Both the position numbers and the translations under genes were made by a program. Below, piece after piece: positions 1 through 11,420 of a stretch of DNA of 64,000 nucleotides (positions are counted from its first letter, which is position 1; each line of letters opens with the position of its first letter). The notes beneath the pieces were generated by a model. That model did not search any database. It saw nothing but the letters and a program-made list of their open reading frames with translations, and had not been told where the DNA came from. This DNA comes from Pirellulales bacterium (GTDB taxonomy: Bacteria > Planctomycetota > Planctomycetia > Pirellulales > Lacipirellulaceae): assembly GCA_019636345.1 (NCBI GenBank), contig JAHBXQ010000001.1:934150-998149 (forward strand), written 5' to 3'.

Positions 1-1264
<1,264 letters not shown>

Positions 1265-1280
1265 TCAAACGTCGCACATC

Positions 1281-2153
1281 CTAATTCAGCGCCTCGACGC
1301 CGCCGATCAGGTCCATCAGTTCGGACGTGATCCGGCCTTGGCGGGCGCGGTTGTATTGCATGCTGAGGTGCTTGATCAACTCGTCGGCGTTTTCGGTCGC
1401 GCTCTTCATCGCCGTCATGCGGGCGATCTGTTCGCTTACGGCCGAATCGAGGAAGCACTTGAACAGCTTCACCTTGAAGCTGGTCGGCACGACCTCTTCC
1501 AAAATGCTCGCCGGCGAGGGCAGAAACTCGTACTGCGAGGCGCCGGCCGACTCGCTCGTTTCCCCGGCGAGCGACCCCAACGGAAGCAGCGTTTCGATCG
1601 CGACCGACTGCCGCGAGATCGACTCGAACTTCATGTACACGACGACCAGCTTGTCGAGTCGGCCGGCGACGTAATTTTGCAGGTAGCGCTCGGCGATGAC
1701 GTCGACCTCGTCGAACGCGGGCCGATCGTGGAAGTGGGTGAATTCCTCGTCGGGAACGTTGCCGCGGAAGCGGAAACCGGCGATGCCCCGCTTGCCGGCG
1801 ATTTCCAGCCGGCAGTTGGGAACGCCGGCCTGCAAGTCAGCCCACGCTCGCAGCCCGGCCCGGATCAGGTTGCCGTTGAACCCGCCGCACAGACCGCGAT
1901 TGGCCGTGAGCAGCAGCATCGTGGCGTTCTTGGGTTCGTCGCGCGACTCAAGCAGCGGGTGCGAGACCTCCAGCCCCGTCGTCGCCAAATCGCGCACCAA
2001 CTGCGTGATGCGGTTCGTGTACGCCGTAGCCGCGCTGGCGCGGTCCATCGCCTTCTTGAACCGCGCAGTGGCGATCAATTCCATCGTCCGCGTGATCTTG
2101 CGGATGTTCTTGATGGACTTGCGCCGCTTGTCGAGCGCCCGAGGGTTGGCCAT
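1281..2153 (-). CDS. atpG: F1 ATP synthase subunit gamma
   Basis: Central rotor shaft of F1, coupling c-ring rotation to the catalytic sites. The protein is 290 residues, normal for the family. The N-terminal helix (MANPRALDKRRKSIKNIRKI) and the C-terminal helix (KSATENADELIKHLSMQYNRARQGRIT) are both recognisable gamma signatures, the latter matching the conserved AM..AT.NA.......L...NR.RQ..IT pattern. It starts with ATG, 69 bp downstream of atpA and in the same orientation, so it is probably co-transcribed. Confidence 0.97.
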   Translation of the reverse strand: MANPRALDKRRKSIKNIRKITRTMELIATARFKKAMDRASAATAYTNRITQLVRDLATTGLEVSHPLLESRDEPKNATMLLLTANRGLCGGFNGNLIRAGLRAWADLQAGVPNCRLEIAGKRGIAGFRFRGNVPDEEFTHFHDRPAFDEVDVIAERYLQNYVAGRLDKLVVVYMKFESISRQSVAIETLLPLGSLAGETSESAGASQYEFLPSPASILEEVVPTSFKVKLFKCFLDSAVSEQIARMTAMKSATENADELIKHLSMQYNRARQGRITSELMDLIGGVEALN

Positions 2154-2222
2154 GGTCGAGAGGTCAAAGGTGAGGGGGCGGTGAACTAGCCGCGAGGCCG
2201 CTGCCTCGCCGGCGGAACGGCG

Positions 2223-3758
<1,536 letters not shown>

Positions 3759-3866
3759 CGAAGCTCTCCGGCTTGCTAATTCGTTTTGAAAGGGGGCCCG
3801 GCTCGCGTGACGCGGAAGCGTGCTGCGCCGGGCTGAATTCGGTTGTGTGCGGCGGTCGCTCGGCGA

Positions 3867-4505
3867 TTACGGCGAGACGAACGTCTGCGGGCGGGTGTGG
3901 ATCGCCTCGACGGCGCGGTCGATCATGTCCTGACGGGCCAGTTCCAGCCGATTGCGGGCCGAGGCGTCGTACACGCGGTCGCCGACCCGCACGACGAACC
4001 CGGCCAACAGGTCGGGATTCACGCGGCGGGTCACCTCCGGCTCGGCGCCCAACAGCGCCCGAAGCGAGCCCAACAGTTCCGATTCCAGGCTCGATTCGAC
4101 CGGCGAGGCGGTCGTCAGTTCGACCCGCAGTCGGCCCGAGCGGACGTGCCACAGGTCCCGGGCCGCCTTGATCACGTTGCGCAGGATCCCCAGCCGCCCG
4201 TGGGCCGCCATGACCTTGAGCATGCTGAGCAGGGTTTGCGATCCGCGGCCGCGGAACACGCGGTCGATCATCGCGGTCTTTTCGTCCTCGGAGACGAGCC
4301 CCGAGCGGAACAACTCCTCGAACTGCGGTTGCCGATCGAGCACGTCGACCAGCAGGCTTTGCAATTCCTCGACCAACGCCCCCTGCCCCGCAAGATCGCC
4401 CGCCGCATCGAGCGCCGCGTGGGCGTAAACGCCCGCAAGACGCTCGAGATCGACGTCGAACACGGTGTCGTGGTGCGGTTCGCCTTGGGAAGCGGCCTTC
4501 GTCAT
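3867..4505 (-). CDS. atpH: F1 ATP synthase subunit delta
   Basis: Peripheral-stalk subunit joining the top of F1 to the b dimer. The protein is 212 residues, slightly longer than the usual 175-190 because of an N-terminal tail of about 20 residues (MTKAASQGEPHHDTVFDVD). The OSCP/delta family is recognised from the YAHAALDAAG start helix and the C-terminal segment DLLAGFVVRVGDRVYDASARNRL. It starts at an ATG at 4505, 37 bp after atpF, and was assigned by sequence and by its operon position between atpF and atpA. Confidence 0.94.
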   Translation of the reverse strand: MTKAASQGEPHHDTVFDVDLERLAGVYAHAALDAAGDLAGQGALVEELQSLLVDVLDRQPQFEELFRSGLVSEDEKTAMIDRVFRGRGSQTLLSMLKVMAAHGRLGILRNVIKAARDLWHVRSGRLRVELTTASPVESSLESELLGSLRALLGAEPEVTRRVNPDLLAGFVVRVGDRVYDASARNRLELARQDMIDRAVEAIHTRPQTFVSP

Positions 4506-4542
4506 GGTGCACTTGCTGCTGGGGGAACTTGCGCCGCGGGGC

Positions 4543-5223
4543 TCAGTTGGAACTCGACTTGCCCAACTGAGCGAGTCCTTCGCGGATCAGCGCCGCGTGA
4601 CGGTCGGGGGTGATCGCCTGGCCGATCACCTTGCCCGCCAACTCGATCGCCTGATTGGCGCTCCGCTCGGCGAGCGTCTTGAGAGCCTGATCCTTGGCGA
4701 CGTCGATGTCGCGGATCGCGCGGTTGCGCTCCTGCTCGGCCGCGGCTCGGGCTTCCTCGACGATCTGGGTCTTGGTCGTCTCGGCGTCGCGGCGGGCCTC
4801 TTCGAGCATCTCCCGAACCTCGTCGGCCGAGCTGGCCAGCTTCGCCTCGTGGGCGGCGAGCAGGCGCTTGGCCTCCTCGTGCTTTTCGGCCGCGGCGGCC
4901 AAGTCGGCGGCGATCCGATTCTCGCGCTCGAGCATCGCCGCCGAGATCTTCGGCCAAGCGGTGGCCGAGAGGATCAACAGCAGCAGCACGAACACCGCGA
5001 AGGTGTAAACGGCCAGATCCGTCTTGAACTCGGCAGGGCTTTCGAGCGAAGCGCCGGCGTTGCCGTGCCCCGGGTCATGAGCCTCGGCGTGTCCGCCGTG
5101 ATCGGAGGCCGCAACGGCCGGCGCGGCCCCGCCGACGACCAGCGCGGCCGCCGCCAGGAACGCTTGCAACACCATTCCCATTCGCGTGAGCATCGGTGAC
5201 AGCTTCAAGTTCGAGGAATGCAT
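4543..5223 (-). CDS. atpF: Fo ATP synthase subunit b
   Basis: Peripheral-stalk subunit b. There is a hydrophobic N-terminal leader (GMVLQAFLAAAALVVGGAAPAVAA), then a short acidic/His-rich linker, then the membrane helix (LAVYTFAVFVLLLLILSATAWP), then a long charged coiled coil to the C-terminus. The leader plus linker makes this longer (about 226 residues) than the usual 155-170, and the leader resembles a cleavable signal peptide. ATG at 5223 was chosen over a TTG three codons upstream; an internal ATG (MLTRMG) is also possible. No convincing ribosome binding site separates the options. Operon neighbours are atpE and atpH. Confidence 0.92.
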   Translation of the reverse strand: MHSSNLKLSPMLTRMGMVLQAFLAAAALVVGGAAPAVAASDHGGHAEAHDPGHGNAGASLESPAEFKTDLAVYTFAVFVLLLLILSATAWPKISAAMLERENRIAADLAAAAEKHEEAKRLLAAHEAKLASSADEVREMLEEARRDAETTKTQIVEEARAAAEQERNRAIRDIDVAKDQALKTLAERSANQAIELAGKVIGQAITPDRHAALIREGLAQLGKSSSN

Positions 5224-5320
5224 AACGGGCAAAGGGAACGACGGGTCCGTGCCCGCCCGGGGCCGGGTCTTCGCTCCGGCCGTCGGGCGATGCGCGATCG
5301 GGCTGTTGCAGCCCGAACGC

Positions 5321-5653
5321 CTACGGCTTCGTCGAGCAGATAAACAATGCGTAGAAGGTGAAACCTTCGATCAGGGCCGCGGCGATGATCATCGCGGTCT
5401 GAATGCTGCCCGCGACTTCCGGCTGACGAGCCATGCTCTCCAGCGCGGCCGAGGCGAGCTTGCCGATGCCGTACGCGGCGCCGATCACGGTCAACGCGAC
5501 GCCGAAGGCGCCCGAAAAACTGATCGCCGACCCGGGGGCCGCGGCAACCGCGGCGGCATCGCCCTCGGCGCCTTCTTCCTGAGCCATAGCCGGGCTTGCC
5601 AGCAAGCAGAGGGCCACGAATCCCAACGCAAGTAGATTGACAAATCGCAACAC
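5321..5653 (-). CDS. atpE: Fo ATP synthase subunit c
   Basis: Proteolipid that forms the rotating c-ring. The first 24 residues look like a signal peptide ending ASPAMA, followed by an acidic linker and two transmembrane helices. The loop carries the conserved RQPE, and the second helix carries the ion-binding glutamate, Glu96 (AALIEGFTFY). The residue after Glu96 is Gly, and no Na+-type set of Gln and Ser/Thr ligands is seen, so protons are the likely coupling ion. The start is a GTG at 5653, supported by AAGGAG eight bases upstream. Total length is 110 residues against about 80 in E. coli; the difference is the leader. Confidence 0.95.
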   Translation of the reverse strand: MLRFVNLLALGFVALCLLASPAMAQEEGAEGDAAAVAAAPGSAISFSGAFGVALTVIGAAYGIGKLASAALESMARQPEVAGSIQTAMIIAAALIEGFTFYALFICSTKP

Positions 5654-5729
5654 GAATCCAGCTCCTTATGAATGTGAAACCGAGTGCAGGCCAAGCGGCC
5701 GGCGTCGAGTCGGGGCCTCGCCCCGCACC

Positions 5730-7100
5730 TTAGTGTTGGTGAATCGAGGCGCCGATGAACAGGGCCGAAAGGAACGTAAACACATACGCCTGCAGGAAGG
5801 CGACGAACAACTCCAACAAACTGAACAGGGCTGAACCGGCGACCGACACCCCCGCCGCCGCTGGCCACATGCTGGTGGCCGCGGCTTTCACGGCGATCCC
5901 CATGATCGCCAACAGCACCAAGTGCCCCGCGACCATGTTGGCCAGAAGCCGGATGCCGAGCACCAAGTGCTTAATCAGCAGGCCGACAACTTCAATCACA
6001 AACAGCATCGGCTTGATGAAGATCGCCAGGACGAACGGCAAGTCCATGTGGGGCACCTGTCCGGTCCAGAAGCCGACCACGCCATACTTTTTCGAGCCGC
6101 CGATCACGACGGTGGCGAACGTCACCAAGGCCAGCGCCACCGTCACGCTGAAGCTGCCCGTCGGCGCCCCGACCCACGGCAGCATGCCGAACAGGTTGCA
6201 CGTGAGGACGAACATGAACATCGTCCACAACAGCGGCACGTAGCGGTCGGCGTCGTGCTCGCCGATCGCCGGACGGGCGATCTGGTCGCGGATGAACATC
6301 AGGAACATCTCGAAGAGGTTCCACAGCTTGCCGCGCACCGGCCGGGCGCCGGTCGACCGGGCCGCCAGCCGCCGGAAGACCAACAGCAGCAGCCCCGCGA
6401 CGACCAACTGCAGCACCATGAACTTCGAGATGCAGAAGCCCGATTCCGCCTCGTAGTTGTTCTTTAGCTTCCCGAACGGCTGAGGGATGAGAATCTTGCC
6501 GTCGAGGAACTGGTTGTACTGTTCGATCTTCGCCGCGGGCCACGCCGGGGTTTCCAGCATGTAGGCGTCGAGGTCCTCGGCCTGGGCCTTCACCCCGTCC
6601 CACGCCTTGCGATAGGACCCGGCCTTGTCCATGAGCCCCGCCCATTCGGCCCGCGCGTCGGCGCGGGCTTGCTTGACGGCTTCGGCATGCTCCTTCGCGG
6701 CGAGCTTGCCGGCGGCTTTCAGAGGGGGGACCTGAGCGAGGTGCTTGGCCTCAAGTTCGGCCAGGAGCTTGTCCGGATAGTTGCCCAGCCCCAACTGGCG
6801 CTGGAACCATCCCTGGCTGGGAGCTTCTTCCAGGAACCGGTCGAACGGCTTGGCGAAGTTCTCGTGGGCGTTGCGCCACGCATGGTACTTGGCCAGCAAC
6901 TCGCCCTTGGGGGGGACGTTGTTCAGGCCTTCCAGCTTCGCCAGCCCGTCGTACTGCCGGGCCGCTTCCCAGTCCTGATAGTCGGGATCGAGCCGCACGT
7001 AGTGCTCGGGGAACTCTTCCCGCGTCTCGCGCTGCGAACGCCACAACGCCTTCGGGATCTCGAAGTAGTAGGCGTCCTTGATGTGCAGGATGTCGGACAT
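5730..7100 (-). CDS. atpB: Fo ATP synthase subunit a with long N-terminal extension
   Basis: Proton-channel subunit a. The C-terminal half (residues about 225-456) is the normal six-helix domain, with the essential arginine Arg384 in GIRLLANMVAGH and the typical ending LFVAFLQAYVFTFLSALFIG. The first 220 residues are an extra soluble, charged region rich in Trp, Lys and Glu with predicted helices (for example residues 110-175). This makes the protein 456 residues instead of about 240-290. No stop or frameshift separates the parts, and the ATG at 7100 is in frame throughout. The function of the extension is unknown; a role in assembly or periplasmic contact would be speculation. Confidence 0.95.
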   Translation of the reverse strand: MSDILHIKDAYYFEIPKALWRSQRETREEFPEHYVRLDPDYQDWEAARQYDGLAKLEGLNNVPPKGELLAKYHAWRNAHENFAKPFDRFLEEAPSQGWFQRQLGLGNYPDKLLAELEAKHLAQVPPLKAAGKLAAKEHAEAVKQARADARAEWAGLMDKAGSYRKAWDGVKAQAEDLDAYMLETPAWPAAKIEQYNQFLDGKILIPQPFGKLKNNYEAESGFCISKFMVLQLVVAGLLLLVFRRLAARSTGARPVRGKLWNLFEMFLMFIRDQIARPAIGEHDADRYVPLLWTMFMFVLTCNLFGMLPWVGAPTGSFSVTVALALVTFATVVIGGSKKYGVVGFWTGQVPHMDLPFVLAIFIKPMLFVIEVVGLLIKHLVLGIRLLANMVAGHLVLLAIMGIAVKAAATSMWPAAAGVSVAGSALFSLLELFVAFLQAYVFTFLSALFIGASIHQH

Positions 7101-7172
7101 GCGAGTGTTTCGAGGGCGGTGCGCGTCGCGTGAGGGAGATTTTCGGGGCGAAACCGCGTGATTTGGCGATGC

Positions 7173-7688
7173 TTAAACGGACTGCGGAAGCGGCGCCAGG
7201 GGCGACGAAGCGGCGGCGGACGGGGGACTTCGCAACAACCGCACGCACAGCAGCGTTTCGGCGACCAGGGCGACCAGGTAGTGCGAAAGCAGCAAACCGA
7301 CCAACCCCGCGTCGACCATCGGGTGGGGCCGCTGCGAGCAAACCGCGAGCGCCGCGAGCAACAAACCGGTCCGCGCCAATACGGCCCCCAGGGCGCCGTT
7401 GACGCGACCGGCCGGGGTCCGCGGGACCAGGATCAACACGATGGCCGCGGCGCCGGTCGCAAACACCGCGCCGGCCGCCAGCGCGCTGGCGGCGTACGCC
7501 TGAGGCCCGAGCGTGCGCGCCGCAATCGAGCCCGCAACGCCGGCCGAAACGGCCAGGAGCAGACCCAACAGTCCAATCGACTTGAGCGCTGGTAACACGG
7601 CAGGCGTGCGGCGTGGGCCGCGGGGACCGTACGTGGAAGGTTCGGGAAGCGGAACGGTCGGGTCAACTGTCGCGGTTCGGGACGTCAT
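7173..7688 (-). CDS. AtpI-like small membrane protein of the atp operon
   Basis: Protein of 171 residues with four predicted membrane helices (about residues 35-60, 65-88, 100-118 and 125-148) after a Pro-rich soluble start. Its position directly upstream of atpB and its helix count fit the AtpI family, which helps c-ring assembly or ion supply in many F-type operons. No strong sequence signature is visible, so the assignment rests mainly on location and topology. Its start codon (ATG at 7688) lies inside the 3' end of the preceding atpZ-like gene (26-bp overlap), pointing to translational coupling. Confidence 0.7.
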   Translation of the reverse strand: MTSRTATVDPTVPLPEPSTYGPRGPRRTPAVLPALKSIGLLGLLLAVSAGVAGSIAARTLGPQAYAASALAAGAVFATGAAAIVLILVPRTPAGRVNGALGAVLARTGLLLAALAVCSQRPHPMVDAGLVGLLLSHYLVALVAETLLCVRLLRSPPSAAASSPLAPLPQSV

Positions 7689-7989
7689 TCGGGACGCCGT
7701 CGGGCGGCGAGGGAGCCGCAGGTTGCGGCGGACCCTGCGACCGGGGAGTCCTCGGTGCGTTCACGGTCGATGCGTCCGAGCCGGGCGCGGTGCGCGTGAT
7801 CGCAATCAAGTAAGCGAACCCGGCGACGGCGCCGAAGACGACTCCCGCGGGGGAGAGGAAGCCGACTCCCCACCAGCGATCGAGGTAGCTCCCTGCGATC
7901 GCGGGCACGGCCATGACCACGGCAGTGGCGAAGATCTTCGCCACCCACGACATGGCGACCGCCATCGCCTGAGCGCTTCGCTCGTCCAC
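7663..7989 (-). CDS. AtpZ-like F0F1-associated protein
   Basis: Small protein of 108 residues with two membrane helices (about residues 12-34 and 42-65) joined by a short loop with Gly and Asp residues (GSYLDRWWGVGF). This is the pattern of the AtpZ/ATPase_gene1 family found at the head of F-type operons, which together with AtpI has been proposed to move Mg2+/Ca2+ or assist assembly. The C-terminal 35 residues are Pro/Ser-rich and probably disordered. The start is GTG at 7989, with AGGAG nine bases upstream. It is the first gene of the atp operon, so the operon promoter should lie in 7990-8350. Confidence 0.75.
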   Translation of the reverse strand: MDERSAQAMAVAMSWVAKIFATAVVMAVPAIAGSYLDRWWGVGFLSPAGVVFGAVAGFAYLIAITRTAPGSDASTVNAPRTPRSQGPPQPAAPSPPDGVPNDVPNRDS

Positions 7990-8725
7990 CGGTCGTCGCT
8001 CCTAGAGCACCCCATGCGAACGGGTCCGCATTGGTCGCCCCGTTTGGCGTCCGGGCTGGTGCGTAACGTCAATCGCTGCAGATGCTTACGAAAAAGACCA
8101 GGGGCACGATCCAGCGGCGGGCGGTGCAGTCGGTCCGGTCCTCAAGCCTGTTCGCGATCTCAATCACGCGGTTCGAGGGCCCAATCTAGTGCTGGCATTG
8201 GGCAAGGTCAACGGGCCCGGATTGGAATTCGTGCTTTTTTTCACAAAGTCGCTTTTCATGCCGCAAGTGTTGAACCTGCAATAGGTTACTGCTAGGCAGT
8301 TGGGCGAGAGGTCCTTGCGCAAAAATGACGTGATTCCTCAATTTGTCCCACTTTGCGCGCCACGTCTCAGCTGGCGCTCGCCAGCCGCCCATTAGACGAC
8401 GTAAGTCCTTTCGTAACAAAGGATTGGAATGTGTTAAGTTCGCCGAAGAGTTGCATTCTTGCGGTTTTTCGTATAATCTAGATGGTGGCGGGAGAATCGG
8501 TGGCGGTGCGGTCTCTTCACCAGCGTCACGGCGACGCGATCCTGGAGACCGTGCTAGGCCGCACGAGCGATTCTCGCCGCGGGCAGCCTTCGACCGTACA
8601 GTCGCGTTCGCGGCTGGCGCCTCCTTCGTCAGGGACGACGACCACGTACCGCGATGTTCCGCAGGGAATGTTCCCCGCGAGCGCGGCCGTTGCGAATCGT
8701 CCCTAACGCAAGGTTCCAGCGATCG
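7990..8725. other. Divergent intergenic region between atp operon and DUF4912 gene
   Basis: Stretch of 736 bp between divergently transcribed genes with no convincing gene. It is more AT-rich than its surroundings at 8220-8480, with runs of T, which fits a promoter region. A plausible plus-strand promoter is listed separately at 8451-8477. A 14-mer AGTGCTGGCATTGG at 8188-8201 recurs upstream of the gene at 32441. Long open frames here on the minus strand are shadows with poor composition. Confidence 0.6.
8451..8477 (+). promoter_or_regulatory. Candidate sigma70-type promoter for the DUF4912 gene
   Basis: A TTGCAT -35-like hexamer (8451-8456) and a perfect TATAAT -10 hexamer (8472-8477) are separated by 15 bp, which is short of the ideal 17. 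They lie in an AT-rich stretch upstream of the gene at 8726. The implied leader would be about 240 nt. This is prediction by eye only. Confidence 0.4.
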
Positions 8726-9811
8726 ATGACGACGGCAACATTGCGGGCCTACACCGCCAAAGATCTCGCCCAGATGGCGCGTGAGCGGGGGGTGACCGGC
8801 TGGCACTCCATGAGGAAGGAAGAGCTCATTCGGGCCCTGGTGCAGGTCGCGCGGCGACGCGCCTCCGCGAACAACCGCCCCGAATCGGCGCCCTCCAACG
8901 GCAAATCGCGCACCAACGGCGCCGCCTCCCTCGCTCGCAACCGCGAGATTGAAAAGCTGCGCTCGCATCTGGCTCACGCCAAGAACTTGGCCGCCGGCAT
9001 TGGGGTCGTCCCGTCGGCAGGCGCCGAAACGACTGACAAACTGGTCGTCATGGTGCGCGATCCGTATTGGTTGCACGCCTATTGGGAATTGAACCAGCGG
9101 AGCATCGATCGCGCCCAAGCGGCCCTCGGGCAGCGTTGGCACTCGGCCAAACCTGTGCTGCGCGTCATTCGACTGGGCGACGACGGGGCGGGAAAGATCG
9201 AGCGAGAGATCTCGATTCACGGCGGAGTGCGCAACTGGTACGTCGACGTTCAAAATCCCCCCTCGCAATATCGCATGGAGATCGGCTACACGGCCGCCGA
9301 CGGGTCGTTTTACTGTCTCGCGCGCAGCAACTCGGTGGCGACGCCCGCGGCCGGATCGGCGACTGAGTCGGTCGACGGCAACTGGGTCGACGTCGCTGAA
9401 AACGCTGATCGCATTTACGCGATGAGCGGCGGCTACACCCCTCAGGGCGCCAGCCGCGAGCTTCAGGAATTGATGGAGGAACGCCTCCAGCGGCCGCTGG
9501 GGTCGCCCATGAAGACTCGCTACGGCCATGGCGCCGGGCGATTCCGCGACGATTTGCAGTTTGCGGTCGACGCCGAGGTGATCGTGTACGGCGCCGCCTC
9601 GCGCGGGGCGCACGTGACCTTGCAGGGCGAACCGGCGCCGCTTCGCGACGACGGCACCTTCGCCGTGCGACTCCCGCTGCCAGATCGCCGCCAGGTGATT
9701 CCGGTCGTCGCCAGTTCGGCGGACGGAGTCGAGCAGCGGACGATTATCCTCGCCGTGGAACGCAACACGAAGGTCATGGAACCGATGGTTCGCGATTTGA
9801 CCGACGCCTAG
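8726..9811 (+). CDS. Rho-N/SAP-like plus DUF4912 domain protein
   Basis: Protein of 361 residues. The N-terminus (residues 4-40, YTAKDLAQMARERGVTGWHS) is a Rho-termination-factor N-terminal/SAP-like helix-extended-loop module, generally linked to nucleic acid binding. After a Ser/Asn-rich linker comes a DUF4912 domain (residues about 110-240), marked by VMVRDPYWLHAYWEL and DVQNPPSQYRMEIGY. A smaller C-terminal beta-rich segment follows (residues about 285-345), ending in PVVASSADGVEQRT. The function of DUF4912 proteins is not established. The ATG at 8726 was preferred to an in-frame upstream start because the extra 24 residues are Arg-rich and unlike the family. It is followed by larE 95 bp downstream. 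Confidence 0.8.
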   Translation: MTTATLRAYTAKDLAQMARERGVTGWHSMRKEELIRALVQVARRRASANNRPESAPSNGKSRTNGAASLARNREIEKLRSHLAHAKNLAAGIGVVPSAGAETTDKLVVMVRDPYWLHAYWELNQRSIDRAQAALGQRWHSAKPVLRVIRLGDDGAGKIEREISIHGGVRNWYVDVQNPPSQYRMEIGYTAADGSFYCLARSNSVATPAAGSATESVDGNWVDVAENADRIYAMSGGYTPQGASRELQELMEERLQRPLGSPMKTRYGHGAGRFRDDLQFAVDAEVIVYGAASRGAHVTLQGEPAPLRDDGTFAVRLPLPDRRQVIPVVASSADGVEQRTIILAVERNTKVMEPMVRDLTDA

Positions 9812-9906
9812 TTGCGGGTATCCCGCTGGTCGCCGGGGCTGGGAGATCGTAAGCTGACGCCGCGCGTCTTCCCCCCCTTTGCGGCCATCATCGCAGGCAG
9901 CGGCGC

Positions 9907-10827
9907 ATGACGGATCCCTTGCCCCTATCGCTGTTAGCGTCGCCCGGCGACGGCTTGGCCGACGAGCTTGCAGCCCTCGCCGAGCGACTGGTCGCAGCGT
10001 TGACGGAAATCGGTCCGTGCGTGGTCGCTTATTCCGGCGGGGTCGACAGCGCGGTCGTGGCCAAGGCGGCCGCAGCGGCGCTTGGGGACCAAGCCCTGGC
10101 TGCCACGGGGGTCAGCCCCAGTCTCGCCAGCGGCGAGCTTGACGCCGCCGCCCAACTCGCCGCAGAGATCGGCATTCGCCACGTCGCGATCGCCACCGAC
10201 GAGTTCGCCCGCGACGGCTATCTCAGCAACGGTCCCGACCGGTGCTTTCACTGCAAGACCGAGCTGTACACGGTGCTCCGCGCTTCGCCGGCGATCGGTT
10301 CGGCGCGGACGATCGTCAACGGCGCCAACGCCGACGACTTGCACGAGTTTCGCCCAGGGCTGCAGGCGGCGGCGGAGCACGCGATTCGCAGTCCTCTGGC
10401 CGAGCTAGGCCTGGACAAGCGGGCCGTCCGCCGACTGGCGGCCTATTGGGGGTTGGCCGCGTGGGACAAGCCGGCGACGCCGTGTTTGTCCAGCCGCGTC
10501 GCCTACGGGGTCAGCGTCACGCCCGAGCGGCTGGCGCGCATCGACAATGCCGAGCAGCACTTGCGGCGGCTTGGCTTTTCGCAGGTGCGAGTCCGGTGCC
10601 ACGAGAACGACTTGGCACGTGTCGAGGTAAGCGCCGCCGAACTGCCGCGGCTGGCGACTCCGGAGGTCCGCGAGCAGTTGGTTCGTGTCCTGCGCGAAGC
10701 GGGATTCAATTTCGTCACGCTCGACCTCGAGGGGTTCCGCACGGGGAGCTTCAAGACCCTCGTTCCCGCGGCGGTGCTGGAGAAGTTCGCCGTACCCGAG
10801 GCGGACGGCGCCGAGGTCCCGCGGTGA
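9907..10827 (+). CDS. larE: LarE, ATP-dependent sulfur transferase for the nickel-pincer cofactor
   Basis: PP-loop protein of the LarE family, which adenylates and sulfurates the pyridinium biscarboxylate precursor of the nickel-pincer (NPN) cofactor used by lactate racemase-type enzymes. The PP-loop SGGVDS is at residues 43-48. Three cysteines, Cys113 and Cys116 (RCFHCKTELY) and Cys193 (KPATPCLSSR), match the class proposed to bind a [4Fe-4S] cluster and deliver sulfur catalytically, unlike L. plantarum LarE, which sacrifices one Cys. Length (306) is slightly above the usual 270-280 because of an N-terminal extension of about 30 residues. No larA, larB or larC is visible nearby. Confidence 0.9.
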   Translation: MTDPLPLSLLASPGDGLADELAALAERLVAALTEIGPCVVAYSGGVDSAVVAKAAAAALGDQALAATGVSPSLASGELDAAAQLAAEIGIRHVAIATDEFARDGYLSNGPDRCFHCKTELYTVLRASPAIGSARTIVNGANADDLHEFRPGLQAAAEHAIRSPLAELGLDKRAVRRLAAYWGLAAWDKPATPCLSSRVAYGVSVTPERLARIDNAEQHLRRLGFSQVRVRCHENDLARVEVSAAELPRLATPEVREQLVRVLREAGFNFVTLDLEGFRTGSFKTLVPAAVLEKFAVPEADGAEVPR

Positions 10828-10864
10828 GCAGAGGTTGCGCAAGCCGCTCAACGGCGGTCGGTCG

Positions 10865-11395
10865 CTAGGGACCCATCATCGGCTGCAGACCGCGCTGTTT
10901 GCGTCGGTCGTTCATCATCCGCATGCCGTCCTCGAACTTGGCGCGCTGGTCCGGGGTGGTCCAGTCGAGCATTTTCTTGCGGAAGGAATCCACCTGAGCG
11001 GGCGAGGCGTTGCCGCCGAACGGGGCGCCCCGCCCCCCCGGGTTGCGTTTCTCCATCTCGTCGATCCGGCGATCCAGTTCCTTGTTCCGTTCCTGCGGCG
11101 ACATCGCCATGAAGCGGTCGTACTCCGACTCGAACCGCTGAAACATCATCGGCATGAACACCGGAGCCATCTGCTCGAACATCGCTTGCCGCTGTTCGGG
11201 GGTCGTCCCTTCGAACCGCGACCGCATCAGGTCGCGCATCGCGTTGCGAGTGTCGTCCGACGGCGGGGCCGCGGCGAGGGTCTTGAGTTCGGCGACGAAC
11301 TTGTCTTCCGACGAGAACCAACCGAGCTGCCAAGCCAGCAGCAGTGCCACGACGAGCGCACCGGCGCCGCTCCCCAGGGATTGTTTGCGCGTCAT
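10865..11395 (-). CDS. Membrane-anchored protein of unknown function
   Basis: Protein of 176 residues with one N-terminal membrane helix (about residues 7-25, SGAGALVVALLLAWQLGWF), then a mostly helical, Met- and Arg-rich soluble part with repeated phrases of the type TPEQRQAMFEQM, SPQERNKELDRRIDEM and TPDQRAKFEDGMRMM, reminiscent of Spy/periplasmic-adaptor-like or planctomycete-specific helical proteins. I do not recognise the family. ATG at 11395 has GGAGGG upstream. It follows the DUF1559 gene by 25 bp in the same orientation, so the two may be co-expressed at the cell envelope. Confidence 0.7.
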   Translation of the reverse strand: MTRKQSLGSGAGALVVALLLAWQLGWFSSEDKFVAELKTLAAAPPSDDTRNAMRDLMRSRFEGTTPEQRQAMFEQMAPVFMPMMFQRFESEYDRFMAMSPQERNKELDRRIDEMEKRNPGGRGAPFGGNASPAQVDSFRKKMLDWTTPDQRAKFEDGMRMMNDRRKQRGLQPMMGP

Positions 11396-11420
11396 TGCCG
11401 ATTGCTCCCTCCGGATTGCC

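Noticed and set aside
8186..9613. Long minus-strand open frame over the DUF4912 gene
   Set aside because: Its translation has Arg/Gly-rich shadow composition and no domain, while the plus strand carries a clear DUF4912 protein.
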